NCBI RefSeq assembly: GCF_000159695.1
Contig: NZ_CM000955.1
Span: forward strand, 327,001 to 391,000
DNA length: 64,000 nt
Reading direction: 5' to 3'
Origin: Finegoldia magna ATCC 53516
GTDB lineage: Bacteria; Bacillota; Clostridia; Tissierellales; Peptoniphilaceae
Shown here: positions 28,013 to 36,670 of the stretch, in pieces
Layout of the letters: each line of letters starts with the position of its first letter
Position numbering within the stretch: position 1 is the stretch's first letter
Notes under the pieces: generated by a model
What the model was told of the DNA's origin: nothing
Seen by the model: only the letters and a program-made list of their open reading frames with translations
Databases searched by the model: none
Program-made: the position numbers and the translations under genes

Positions 28013-28211
28013 AATAGAATTTAGATATATTGTTGAATTTTTTATAAAAATTGCTATATGTATAAATGAAAACATTTTTATTATAATTTTTTGATTGCTG
28101 TAACTTTGATATTTTTAATTTACATTCTTTTAAATGAAAAATAAATTTTTAAAAATTTAGACAAAGTTTTGATTTTCGTGATTAAATTTTTATATTTTTT
28201 TCAATAGACTA

Positions 28212-29317
28212 ATTGTCAAATCAAATGCAACACCTATGGTAAGAAACCAAAAAGTTCTTCTTTAGGTGTTTTATATTGTATACATTTTCTAGGTCTATTA
28301 TTCATTAAACTTAAGTTATAATTTAAATCATTAATATTTACTTCCGATAAATCCATACCCTTAGGATAAAACTCCCTTAAAAGTCCATTACTATTTTCAT
28401 TTGTACCCTTTTGCCATGCACAGTAGGGGTCACAAAAATAAGTTTTACATCCTAACTCTTTTTCTATTTTCTCAAATTCTGAAAATTCTTTACCTCTATC
28501 AAAAGTTATTGTTTTCACTAATTCTTTGGTAAAATCTTTTAGTGCATTGATTATTGCAGGTGTTACATTTTCTGATTTTCTATTTTCAACTAGAATTGCT
28601 ATATAGTATCTAGATTTTCTTTCTGCTAAAGTTACGAAACAGTATCCACTTTTTCTTTTATGATCGAACCTGCCTGATTCTACTGTATCTGCTTCCCAGT
28701 GACCTAGCTCTTGCCTTTTGTATATTTCTTTAGGTCTTTTCTTAATAGTTCTGCCTTTATCGTTAAATTTTCCTCTTTTTTCTGCTGGTCTTTTAAATCT
28801 TCCTTTTCTTCTCAAATTTTCCATACTGGTTTTTGGCAGTTTTTTTGCGTGTATAAGCCTATATATAGTTGATGTAGATGGTATATGATTAATAGAATTT
28901 GTATTTCTATTTGATATTTGTTCAGGTGACCAATGTTCATTAATTTTTATAGTTAAATACTCAATAACATCTTTAGAAAACTTGGTTTTCCTATGACAAT
29001 CTTTCCTTCTATGACGATATTTGTCATTTGCCTTTATTGGGAAGTATTTAGTGTAACTTCCTCTACTGGATTTTATTTTAGAAGAATTTCTTTTAATTTC
29101 TCGAGATATTGTACTAGGTGACCTTTTAAGTGCTTGTGCAATTTTTCTTATACTCATTCCTAAATTTAAAAATTGATAGATACAAGATCTCTCTTCTATG
29201 GTAAGATGGTTATAGCTCATAGTTAATCGCTCCTTTTAATATGTTTTGTTTGGTCACTTACATATTAACACAGCTGATTAGCTATGAGTTATTTTATGTT
29301 GCACTTGTTATGATAAA
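28212..29317 (-). mobile_element. IS30-family insertion sequence
   Basis: The element of about 1.1 kb has one transposase gene and imperfect terminal inverted repeats. ATTGTCAAATCAAATGCAAC at 28212-28231 corresponds to TTTATCATAACAAGTGCAAC (reverse of 29317-29298), about 16 of 22 matching. Size and single ORF are normal for IS30. A 2-3 base target duplication was not identified, so the exact ends are uncertain by a few bases. Confidence 0.8.
28234..29220 (-). CDS. IS30-family transposase
   Basis: The 328-residue protein has an N-terminal helix-turn-helix (LTIEERSCIYQFLNLGMSIR, then RSPSTISREIKRN). The DDE domain follows: HWEADTVES (first Asp), TITFDRGKEFSEF (second Asp) and WQKGTNENSNGLLREFYPKG (Glu). 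The frame is complete. Transcription runs toward the V-ATPase operon promoter. Confidence 0.95.
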   Translation of the reverse strand: MSYNHLTIEERSCIYQFLNLGMSIRKIAQALKRSPSTISREIKRNSSKIKSSRGSYTKYFPIKANDKYRHRRKDCHRKTKFSKDVIEYLTIKINEHWSPEQISNRNTNSINHIPSTSTIYRLIHAKKLPKTSMENLRRKGRFKRPAEKRGKFNDKGRTIKKRPKEIYKRQELGHWEADTVESGRFDHKRKSGYCFVTLAERKSRYYIAILVENRKSENVTPAIINALKDFTKELVKTITFDRGKEFSEFEKIEKELGCKTYFCDPYCAWQKGTNENSNGLLREFYPKGMDLSEVNINDLNYNLSLMNNRPRKCIQYKTPKEELFGFLP

Positions 29318-29326
29318 TTATCAATA

Positions 29327-29356
29327 AAAAATACTGCACAATTTTACATTGTGCAG
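29327..29356 (-). terminator. terminator of the DUF4367-like gene
   Basis: CTGCACAA and TTGTGCAG form an 8-bp stem with a 7-base loop, followed on the reverse strand by TATTTTTTATTG. Confidence 0.85.
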
Positions 29357-29368
29357 CACCTAAATATT

Positions 29369-30079
29369 TTATTTCATTGAATTTACTATTTGTTTCATAT
29401 TGTCAACAGTTGTTTTACCTGTCAATGTATATCTAATTCCATCCGCTACAAAAACAGCTATCTTTTTAGATACGAAATTTTGTGGTTGATTACCGTCATT
29501 TTTTGTTTCAATTAAATTAACTTTATATCCTTGTTCCGAAACAAATTGCTCTACGAAACCATACATTCCCAAATAATCAGTAGTCCATACATTGTTAAGC
29601 TGAGTTTCACTTAAAATTATATCCGCTTGTATTGATATTGGAGATTTGTACAAGTTTCCTTCATCATAACTATAAAATCCATCTTCTTCATTGTAAGAGT
29701 AGTTTGATGTATCTCCAAGAATATAATTGTCACATTTGATTATAGCATAATCTTTATTATCAGTTTCAACATCTGAAATCATGTACTTATCGTCTTTTGA
29801 CAATTCACTATTTAAAAGGGAAACACCCAATTGTTCTTGTATTTGTTTGTAATTTTCTCTAGAAGTAGATTGTGATTTTATAGTTTTTCCTCTATTTTTA
29901 ATTTGTTTTGTTATTTTCATAGAATCTAATTCAGGCAATTCTAATTCATTAACTTTGGATTGTTCATTAACTAATTTAACCGCATAAACTTTTGAACTAA
30001 ACACAATTGCAAAAATAACCATACATAAAGCTATAGTTAATTTTTTTGTTGATTTCTTCCTACCATTATTGTTTTTCAT
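29369..30079 (-). CDS. secreted DUF4367-like protein
   Basis: The 236-residue protein has a basic N-terminus and hydrophobic segment (about residues 14-33) ending VYA, so it is exported or membrane-anchored. The C-terminal ~100 residues (ETQLNNVWTTDYLG, KIAVFVADGIRYTLTG) resemble the DUF4367 type found in exported Firmicutes proteins. There is no lipobox Cys. It stands alone, between its own terminator and a gap of about 170 bases (30080-30242) in which I see nothing. Confidence 0.6.
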   Translation of the reverse strand: MKNNNGRKKSTKKLTIALCMVIFAIVFSSKVYAVKLVNEQSKVNELELPELDSMKITKQIKNRGKTIKSQSTSRENYKQIQEQLGVSLLNSELSKDDKYMISDVETDNKDYAIIKCDNYILGDTSNYSYNEEDGFYSYDEGNLYKSPISIQADIILSETQLNNVWTTDYLGMYGFVEQFVSEQGYKVNLIETKNDGNQPQNFVSKKIAVFVADGIRYTLTGKTTVDNMKQIVNSMK

Positions 30080-30242
30080 TTTAATTTCCTTTCATTTTCT
30101 CATTTACATTGTTAATTAATATAACAATGTTGAACATTTTGTTTTTTCTTAAACTTCATTGTAGATTATATTATTTATGTTGTATTTACTTTAATCTATA
30201 CCATTTCTCGTAATGTGTCAAGATTTTTTCTAATTTTTCAAT

Positions 30243-30267
30243 AAAAAACTGGGAGATATTCTCCCAG
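30243..30267 (-). terminator. terminator of the J-domain gene
   Basis: CTGGGAGA-TAT-TCTCCCAG is followed by TTTTTTAT on the reverse strand. Confidence 0.9.
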
Positions 30268-30274
30268 CGGTAAA

Positions 30275-31087
30275 CTATTTTTTGTTTTTGATTCTGTTGT
30301 ATCTTTCTATATTTTGTTCATTGGACAAAAAGTCGTATGCATTGTTAACTTCTTGGAACTTCGCAGTTGCATCTGCTGCTTTGTTTATATCAGGGTGATA
30401 TTTCTTGGCAAGTTTTCTGTAATTCAATTTGATTTCGTACTTGTCTGCATTGTATCCAACTCCCAACGTGTCGCAATGTTGTTCGTAAGTTCTAACGAAA
30501 TCGTCCACTGGATTTTGGTATTGGTTTTGATATCCATATCCTTGTTGACCATAACCTTGGTTGTACCTACCGTATTGACCTTGTTGTTGGTAATATCCAA
30601 AATCATCGAAGCCAAATCCGTTTTGATTGAACCATTCCTCAAATCTTCTAGTCCATTCTTCTTGTTCACGTCTTTGTCGTTCTTCACGCGCTTTTCTTTC
30701 TTCTTCTTGTTTGTTGAAGATGTATTTCTTCTTGTAATCAGAATAAGAAGTGTATTTTGTTTGTGAATTATTGAGATAATAATCCCCGTATCCACGTAAG
30801 AATTCAACCATAGAATATTTTACATATTTTAGATAATTGACGAATCCTTTACCCAAAATAGGAAATATCGTTATGAACAAAACCGTAAATGTAACCCATT
30901 TGTATTTGAAAAATATATAAGGAAAGAACAAAATAAATATACAACCGAAGGATAGTATGGATCCTAGTACATACCTAAATCCTACAGTTAAATTAACCAA
31001 TGTTTCTATAAATGCTATTAAAAATCCGAAAAATCCATCCAAAAATTTCGCAAATCCTTTTACGAAACCTCCCCATGCTTTCTTCAT
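30275..31087 (-). CDS. membrane-anchored J-domain protein
   Basis: The 270-residue protein has two or three membrane segments in the first 85 residues, then a charged Lys/Arg/Glu helix (about 115-150). A Gln/Gly/Tyr-rich linker follows (about 160-195), and the J domain is at the extreme C-terminus with the HPD motif in KKYHPDINK. The J domain should stimulate DnaK. Placing it last, behind a low-complexity linker and a membrane anchor, differs from DnaJ, which has it first. Its client is unknown. Confidence 0.8.
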   Translation of the reverse strand: MKKAWGGFVKGFAKFLDGFFGFLIAFIETLVNLTVGFRYVLGSILSFGCIFILFFPYIFFKYKWVTFTVLFITIFPILGKGFVNYLKYVKYSMVEFLRGYGDYYLNNSQTKYTSYSDYKKKYIFNKQEEERKAREERQRREQEEWTRRFEEWFNQNGFGFDDFGYYQQQGQYGRYNQGYGQQGYGYQNQYQNPVDDFVRTYEQHCDTLGVGYNADKYEIKLNYRKLAKKYHPDINKAADATAKFQEVNNAYDFLSNEQNIERYNRIKNKK

Positions 31088-31118
31088 TTATTCACCTACT
31101 TCCAATTTCTTTTAATTT

Positions 31119-31127
31119 ATTATATCA
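31119..31127 (-). promoter_or_regulatory. extended -10 promoter of the J-domain gene
   Basis: TGATATAAT reads leftward about 30 bases before the start codon. No clear -35 is seen. The 80-base divergent gap also has to contain the promoter of the MoxR gene, which I could not place. Confidence 0.5.
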
Positions 31128-31167
31128 TACTAATGTCACAAATTAGATAGTTTATGAAAGAGGTAAT

Positions 31168-32076
31168 ATGAATAATTTACTTGAATCACAAAATATAAAT
31201 AAAAATTTAATAAAAGATGTAGAAAAATTTTTGAAGAATAATGAAGTAGATGACAAATTCAAATCCAGAATTCCAAAACCACGATTTAATTATTATGGAA
31301 AAGAAGTTTTGGAAATGGCTATAACAAGCATTTTGGAAGCGAACAATTTGTTATTGGTTGGTCCCAAAGCTACCGGCAAGAATATATTATGTGATAATTT
31401 GGCGTATATTTTCCAAAGACCACAATGGAATATTTCTTTCCATGTAAATACAGATTCTGAAAGTTTGATTGGGATGGATACTTTGAAAAACGATGAGGTT
31501 ATTTTCAAGGCAGGTCCAGTGTTGGAATCTTCACTAAACGGGGGGTTCTGTGTGTTTGATGAGATTAATATGGCGAAGAACGATTCTGTTGCTATTATGC
31601 ACTCCGTCTTGGATTATCGTCGAATTATAGATATACCTGGTTTTGAAAAAGTAGATATTCACGATAAAACAAGATTCTTGGCTACAATGAATTACGGATA
31701 CGCTGGTACGCGTGAAATCAATGAAGCGTTGTTGTCCAGATTTTTCGTAATAGATATGCCAAAAACAGACGAAAAAACTTTGAACAAGATTCTTTCAGAA
31801 GAATTTTCTTTGACAGACACTGCTCAAAAAATGTTCGTCAGATTCTTCATGGATTTACAAGAAAAAAGTTTGAATTCTGAAATTTCTGGAAGATGTATCG
31901 ACTTGCGTGGTTTGTTATCTTCAATCCACGCTATGAAAAGAGGTTTGAGCGTAAAATCCAGCTTAAAACTTGGAATTGTTAATAAAACATTCGATGAATT
32001 TGAAAAAACAATCGTGCAAGATATTATCGACACTATATTCAAGGACGATTTGAAACCGGAAGAGATATTTGAATAA
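31168..32076 (+). CDS. MoxR-family AAA+ ATPase
   Basis: The 302-residue AAA+ protein has Walker A GPKATGKN, Walker B FCVFDEINMAKND and a sensor/arginine-finger region NEALLSRF. The wording is close to the CbbQ/NorQ branch of MoxR ATPases, which remodel or load cofactors into partner enzymes together with a VWA protein. The gene is preceded by GAGGTAATATG and overlaps the next gene by one base (TAATG), so the pair is co-translated. Confidence 0.85.
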   Translation: MNNLLESQNINKNLIKDVEKFLKNNEVDDKFKSRIPKPRFNYYGKEVLEMAITSILEANNLLLVGPKATGKNILCDNLAYIFQRPQWNISFHVNTDSESLIGMDTLKNDEVIFKAGPVLESSLNGGFCVFDEINMAKNDSVAIMHSVLDYRRIIDIPGFEKVDIHDKTRFLATMNYGYAGTREINEALLSRFFVIDMPKTDEKTLNKILSEEFSLTDTAQKMFVRFFMDLQEKSLNSEISGRCIDLRGLLSSIHAMKRGLSVKSSLKLGIVNKTFDEFEKTIVQDIIDTIFKDDLKPEEIFE

Positions 32077-33761
32077 TGGAAGATTCAAGGTCCAAAAATC
32101 TATTTTGGCTGTTGAGTGAAGATTATAACATGAACCCCAATTTAGATTTTATTACTAAAGATAATATCTATGCCGAGATTTTTCAGACTGCGCTTTTTGG
32201 ATTTGCTTACAGATTCTACGATATGAATTCGGTTATGAAAATAATTGATAATGTGTCAAATAAAACGGATATCTCCACGATTTTAATGATAATCTTAGAC
32301 AACAATTTAAAAGATAAAATGATAAATGAAAGAAATGGACTTGAAGATTTTGATAGATTGCAGAAATTATACTATTCTGACAAATATTATAAGTCCAATC
32401 CTAGAAACATTTCTGAAGAATTAGAGAAATATCACTACACTGATAAGCCTTGGACAACTACCAAGTCCATACGAGAAATCTTGATGTTAACTAAAACAAA
32501 GTGTGACGATAGCTTGTCTTTGATAGATTTGATGATTAAGATTGTAAATAAATATTTCTACTCATACAAGACAATTTCTCAAAATGATAATTTTGAAAAG
32601 ATAAAAAAAGAAGTCAAACCAGTTACCCAGAAAACAAGTCAGAAAATTATAACAAAACAAGAAAATGTATCTCAACTTGAAAAATATTCCATAGGATCAC
32701 AAGAGTTTACTGAAGATTTGTACAAATTATTGGAAGATGAGGATGTCGACAGCGACTCCTCCACTCAAAAAACTTCACGAACTAAGGATGTTCATCAAAA
32801 TATTGAAAGATTGTACGGAAAAAGTATCGTTGATCAGTCTATCTTGAATTCTTTGAAAAACAAACTGTCCACAGATATTCATTCTGACGTGAATTTCCAC
32901 ATTGTCAACGCCAATTCTACTAGAATTGAAAATTACAGAACGAATCTTTTGGTGGAATCTTACAATGAGAATGTTAAACATTTTGAGAAGAATATCCTAA
33001 TATACAATCGTCAAGTCAATGTTTTAAGTGAAATGTTAAAACTTGCTCTTCTCAAAAATGAAGATGACGATGTCAGAAGATCAACGTTCGGAACTATCGA
33101 TATTAAAAGAGCATGGCGTCACACAAAACTAAACGACAATAAAATTTTTAATAAAATATACAAAAACGAAAACAGTCCAATGTCTGTTGATTTGTTATTG
33201 GATATGTCTGCAAGTCAAAGTGAGAAGAAGGAAATTATAGCGGCACAAGCTTATGTAATCGCCAAAGCACTGAGTGATTTGTCGATTAAAGTTCGTGTAC
33301 TTGGTTTTCAGGATATGTACGATTATCTGATAATTACAAAATTCAAAGACTACGATGAACAAAACTGCAAAAATATTTTTCATTATCATCCAGAAGGCTC
33401 CAACAGAGACGGTTTGGCACTCAAATTTATGAGAAATATTATGACGGAACAAATGGAGTCCAAACTTTTGATAATGTTAACAGACGGTAAGCCCAACAAC
33501 ATTGTAAATCTCAATTTTGTCGGCAAAACCAGATTTAAAGCGGAAGATTACGTCGGAGAATTGGCAGTCAAAGACACTGCAAAAGAAGTCTTCTTGACTA
33601 GAATGCAAAAAATAAAATTACTAGGAGTGTTCACTGGAGCACAAGATGATTTGACTTTTGAGAAGGAAATCTTCACTAATGATTTCTGCTACATTAAATC
33701 ACCTGAAATGTTCAGCAAAACAGTCGGCTCATTCATCAAAAATATAATATCTAATATGTAA
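32076..33761 (+). CDS. VWA-domain protein (CoxE/NorD-like), partner of the MoxR ATPase
   Basis: The 561-residue protein has a helical N-terminal part, an acidic low-complexity region (about 215-245, EDEDVDSDSS) and a C-terminal von Willebrand A domain. Its metal-site motif DxSxS is intact in LLDMSASQS, and the later Asp is in LTDGKPN. The middle Thr position appears replaced (SNRDGLA). MoxR/VWA pairs act as chaperones for metal enzymes or complexes. No obvious client gene is adjacent, although nrdG-nrdD lie just beyond the terminator on the other strand. Confidence 0.8.
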   Translation: MEDSRSKNLFWLLSEDYNMNPNLDFITKDNIYAEIFQTALFGFAYRFYDMNSVMKIIDNVSNKTDISTILMIILDNNLKDKMINERNGLEDFDRLQKLYYSDKYYKSNPRNISEELEKYHYTDKPWTTTKSIREILMLTKTKCDDSLSLIDLMIKIVNKYFYSYKTISQNDNFEKIKKEVKPVTQKTSQKIITKQENVSQLEKYSIGSQEFTEDLYKLLEDEDVDSDSSTQKTSRTKDVHQNIERLYGKSIVDQSILNSLKNKLSTDIHSDVNFHIVNANSTRIENYRTNLLVESYNENVKHFEKNILIYNRQVNVLSEMLKLALLKNEDDDVRRSTFGTIDIKRAWRHTKLNDNKIFNKIYKNENSPMSVDLLLDMSASQSEKKEIIAAQAYVIAKALSDLSIKVRVLGFQDMYDYLIITKFKDYDEQNCKNIFHYHPEGSNRDGLALKFMRNIMTEQMESKLLIMLTDGKPNNIVNLNFVGKTRFKAEDYVGELAVKDTAKEVFLTRMQKIKLLGVFTGAQDDLTFEKEIFTNDFCYIKSPEMFSKTVGSFIKNIISNM

Positions 33762-33776
33762 TTCATTGCAAAACGA

Positions 33777-33810
33777 AACCGTTAGAACCAGATGATTCTA
33801 ACGGTTTATT
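33777..33810. terminator. bidirectional terminator between the VWA gene and nrdG
   Basis: AACCGTTAGAA and TTCTAACGGTT form an 11-bp stem with an 8-base loop, followed by a T-rich tail. Confidence 0.88.
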
Positions 33811-34310
33811 TATAATTTATTTTCATCAACTAGTATGATGTTATCTATTGTTGTTCTGTTCAAATCAATCAATCTTTGATTTGAAGATCCACGAAACTTC
33901 AATCTTAAATCTTTTAATTCTTCAAAAAATCTTCCATCAACAAGTACATCGCACATGTCCAATAACTTTTTGCAGTTTTGTTTTTGAGAAAGTATTTCGT
34001 AAGTGTACCCCGAAAAAATCCATATACTTTTGTTCGTGCTTTCTTTGATTTTTCCCACAATTTCAATCAAATCATCGCATGATTCAAATGGTTCTCCACC
34101 TAAAATTGTAAGTCCATCAATTTCTTCTTGGTTTAAATAATTTATTACTTGATTTGTTTGTGTATCGGTCCATTTGTCTCCAAAATTTGGATCTTGGTAT
34201 TCTTTGTTAAAACAATTCTTGCAGTTGAGGCTACATCCTGTTACAAAAAATGTGCATCTAATTCCAGGACCGTTTGCCACATCGTATTGTCTGATTTGTG
34301 CGTAGTTCAT
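33810..34310 (-). CDS. nrdG: anaerobic ribonucleotide reductase activating protein
   Basis: The 166-residue radical SAM enzyme installs the glycyl radical on NrdD. The cluster motif is CSLNCKNC in FVTGCSLNCKNCFN, and GGEPFES is the SAM-binding GGE motif. The start codon overlaps the nrdD stop (TAATG). Length and context are normal. Confidence 0.96.
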   Translation of the reverse strand: MNYAQIRQYDVANGPGIRCTFFVTGCSLNCKNCFNKEYQDPNFGDKWTDTQTNQVINYLNQEEIDGLTILGGEPFESCDDLIEIVGKIKESTNKSIWIFSGYTYEILSQKQNCKKLLDMCDVLVDGRFFEELKDLRLKFRGSSNQRLIDLNRTTIDNIILVDENKL

Positions 34311-36433
34311 TAAATGTGCAATACCCTATCTTTGATTTCTTTTGTTCTTCCTTCGTTCCAGAAGTTTTCTCCAAGATATCCACAAGTTCTTCTGACAACA
34401 TTCATCGTAGCATGGTCTTTGTTTCCACATTGTGGGCATTGCCAATCACCATCTTCGTTAATTGTAATTTCTCCATCGAAGCCGCAGTTTTGACAATAGT
34501 CGCTTTTTGTGTTGAACTCTGCATATTGAATATTATCGTAAATGTATTTTACAAGAGTTTCCAAAGCTTTCAAATTCTTACTCATGTTTGGAATTTCTAC
34601 ATAAGAAATGCATCCACCTGATGATTTGTCTTGGAATTTCGATTCAAATGAAAACTTTTCAAAGGCAGATATTTCTTCTCTTACATCGACGTGGAATGAG
34701 TTTGTGTAGTAACCTTTATCTGTGATGTTTTCGATTACTCCGAATCTTTCCCTGTCGATACTATTAAATCTGTGAGTTAAACTTTCTGCTGGAGTTCCAT
34801 ACAATGCAAACCCTAGATTAGTTTCCTTCTTCCATTGTTTTATTTTTTCATTCATGATATCCATTATTTTCATTGCAAATTCTTTGCCTTTTGGAGTTGT
34901 GTGGCTTTCACCGATAGTCAACAACGTTGCTTCGTAAATTCCAATGTAACCCAAAGTCACAGTCGCATATCCACCTATCAACAAATCTTTGATTGGTGTA
35001 TGTGGTTTAAGTCTCGCAATAGCTCCGTGTTTCCAATGAATTGGAGAAGAATCACTGGTTACATCTTTTAGTAAATCGTAACGCAACACTCCTGCACGTT
35101 TGCACATTTCTAATCTTTTGTCTAATATTTCGAAGAATTTGTCTTCATCTCCATCTGCCAAAATTCCAATTTGTGGTAAATTAATCGTAACAACTCCGAT
35201 ATTAAATCTACCTTCAAATTGATAGTTTCCACGTTCATCCTTCCATGGAGATAAGAATGCTCTGCATCCCATTGGACTGAACACATTTCCTTCGTAGTTT
35301 TCTCTCATTTTCTTAGCCGAAATGTAATCAGGATACATTCTCTTAGCAGTACAACGAATTGCAAGTGAAGTCAAATGATAAAATTCGCTGTCCTTGTGAA
35401 TGTTGTTTTCATCCAAAACGTAAATTAATTTAGGGAATGCTGGTGTAACATACACTCCTGCTTCATTTTTAATTCCTTGAATTCTTTGCTTCAAAATCTC
35501 TTCGATTATCTTAGCAGTTTCTTCCTTGTATTCATCGTGATCTTCAATAAACATAAACAAAGTCACAAATGGAGCTTGTCCATTGGACGTCATCAATGTA
35601 TTGATTTGATATTGGATTGTTTGAATTCCCGATTCCAAATCTTTTTGAGTCATCTTATCTGCCATTTTTTCAGCCATGTCGATGTCTCCAAGAGTTTCGA
35701 TACACAAATTCAAATTCTTTTCGTAAGATTTTCTCAAATATTTTGACAAACATCTAATGTCTATACTTTGACCACCGTATTGATTACTTGCTATTTGTGC
35801 GATTATTTGAGTCATTACATTACAAGCAACTTGGAATGATTTTGGTGATTCGATTAATTTGCCATTTACAACAGTTCCTTTGTCAAGCATATCTTTCATA
35901 TTTACAAGACAACAGTTAAACATAGGTTGAATTATGTAATCCATATCGTGAAGGTGAATTGCTCCTTCATCGTGAGCTTGAAGCAAATCTTGTGGAATAA
36001 GCTTTCTTCTGGCAATATCCTTGCTAACTTCACCAGCGATTAAATCTCTTTGAGTAGAAGCTATCACAGCGTTTTTGTTAGAGTTTTCTTCTAACAAGTC
36101 CTTGTTACTTTCTTCCAACAATCCGATTATACTTTCATCAGTAGTATTAGTTTCTCTCTTATATTTTTGTACGGCTTTGTAATTTTCGTACGCTCTTGCC
36201 GTAGCGGGATTGTTGTACTGAATTAACTTATAATAAACTTGGTCTTCAATATCAGTAATACTCAAAACTTTTCCAATTGTTTTTGCGTATCCTTCAATTT
36301 CGTTGGCGATTTTTTCAGCCAAATTCGGTTCGTAAATTCCTGTACTACTATTCATAGCTTTTTCTATCGCAACGACAATTTTTTTTGCGTCAAATTCAAC
36401 TTGTCGTCCGTCTCTTTTTTCTACAGTTAGCAT
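34310..36433 (-). CDS. nrdD: anaerobic (class III) ribonucleoside-triphosphate reductase
   Basis: The 707-residue glycyl-radical enzyme makes dNTPs from NTPs without oxygen. An N-terminal ATP-cone domain (LTVEKRDGRQVEFDAKKIVVA-type) gives allosteric control. The C-terminal zinc site has YCQNCGF and CPQCG, and the radical glycine is in RRTCGYLGEN. ATG 36433 has GAGGG upstream at good distance; a TTG two codons earlier is less likely. Expression is probably controlled by NrdR through the two boxes at the promoter. Confidence 0.97.
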   Translation of the reverse strand: MLTVEKRDGRQVEFDAKKIVVAIEKAMNSSTGIYEPNLAEKIANEIEGYAKTIGKVLSITDIEDQVYYKLIQYNNPATARAYENYKAVQKYKRETNTTDESIIGLLEESNKDLLEENSNKNAVIASTQRDLIAGEVSKDIARRKLIPQDLLQAHDEGAIHLHDMDYIIQPMFNCCLVNMKDMLDKGTVVNGKLIESPKSFQVACNVMTQIIAQIASNQYGGQSIDIRCLSKYLRKSYEKNLNLCIETLGDIDMAEKMADKMTQKDLESGIQTIQYQINTLMTSNGQAPFVTLFMFIEDHDEYKEETAKIIEEILKQRIQGIKNEAGVYVTPAFPKLIYVLDENNIHKDSEFYHLTSLAIRCTAKRMYPDYISAKKMRENYEGNVFSPMGCRAFLSPWKDERGNYQFEGRFNIGVVTINLPQIGILADGDEDKFFEILDKRLEMCKRAGVLRYDLLKDVTSDSSPIHWKHGAIARLKPHTPIKDLLIGGYATVTLGYIGIYEATLLTIGESHTTPKGKEFAMKIMDIMNEKIKQWKKETNLGFALYGTPAESLTHRFNSIDRERFGVIENITDKGYYTNSFHVDVREEISAFEKFSFESKFQDKSSGGCISYVEIPNMSKNLKALETLVKYIYDNIQYAEFNTKSDYCQNCGFDGEITINEDGDWQCPQCGNKDHATMNVVRRTCGYLGENFWNEGRTKEIKDRVLHI

Positions 36434-36504
36434 TTGCAATCCCTCTTCTCTTTCCTTTTTTTATATGATTAAAATCTTTTTTACTTGATTTTTACTACTG
36501 CTAT

Positions 36505-36533
36505 ATTATATCAAATACTACAGATAGTATCAA
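36505..36533 (-). promoter_or_regulatory. promoter of nrdDG
   Basis: TTGATA (36528-36533 reverse) and TATAAT (36505-36510) are separated by 17 bases. The first NrdR-like box lies in the spacer. Confidence 0.8.
36515..36530 (-). promoter_or_regulatory. NrdR-like box 1
   Basis: ATACTACAGATAGTAT is a 16-base imperfect palindrome matching the NrdR pattern with variations in the centre. It overlaps the promoter spacer and -35. Confidence 0.6.
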
Positions 36534-36557
36534 TATGTGGGTTTTTGATTTTTATTC

Positions 36558-36573
36558 ATACTATATATAGTTA
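36558..36573 (-). promoter_or_regulatory. NrdR-like box 2
   Basis: The 16-base site ATACTATATATAGTTA has the CTATATATAG core of the NrdR box. Its centre is 43 bases from box 1, about four helical turns, which suits cooperative NrdR binding. Confidence 0.7.
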
Positions 36574-36589
36574 GTAGGATTTAAAACAT

Positions 36590-36617
36590 TAAAAAAGCAC
36601 CTTATCAAAAAGGTGCT
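36590..36617 (-). terminator. terminator of the deacetylase gene
   Basis: AGCACCTT and AAGGTGCT form an 8-bp stem, followed by T's on the reverse strand. Confidence 0.85.
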
Positions 36618-36670
36618 CTGCATAATAATTTAATTGTGGCAAATTTAAGCTAATATTTATAATTTTAAAA

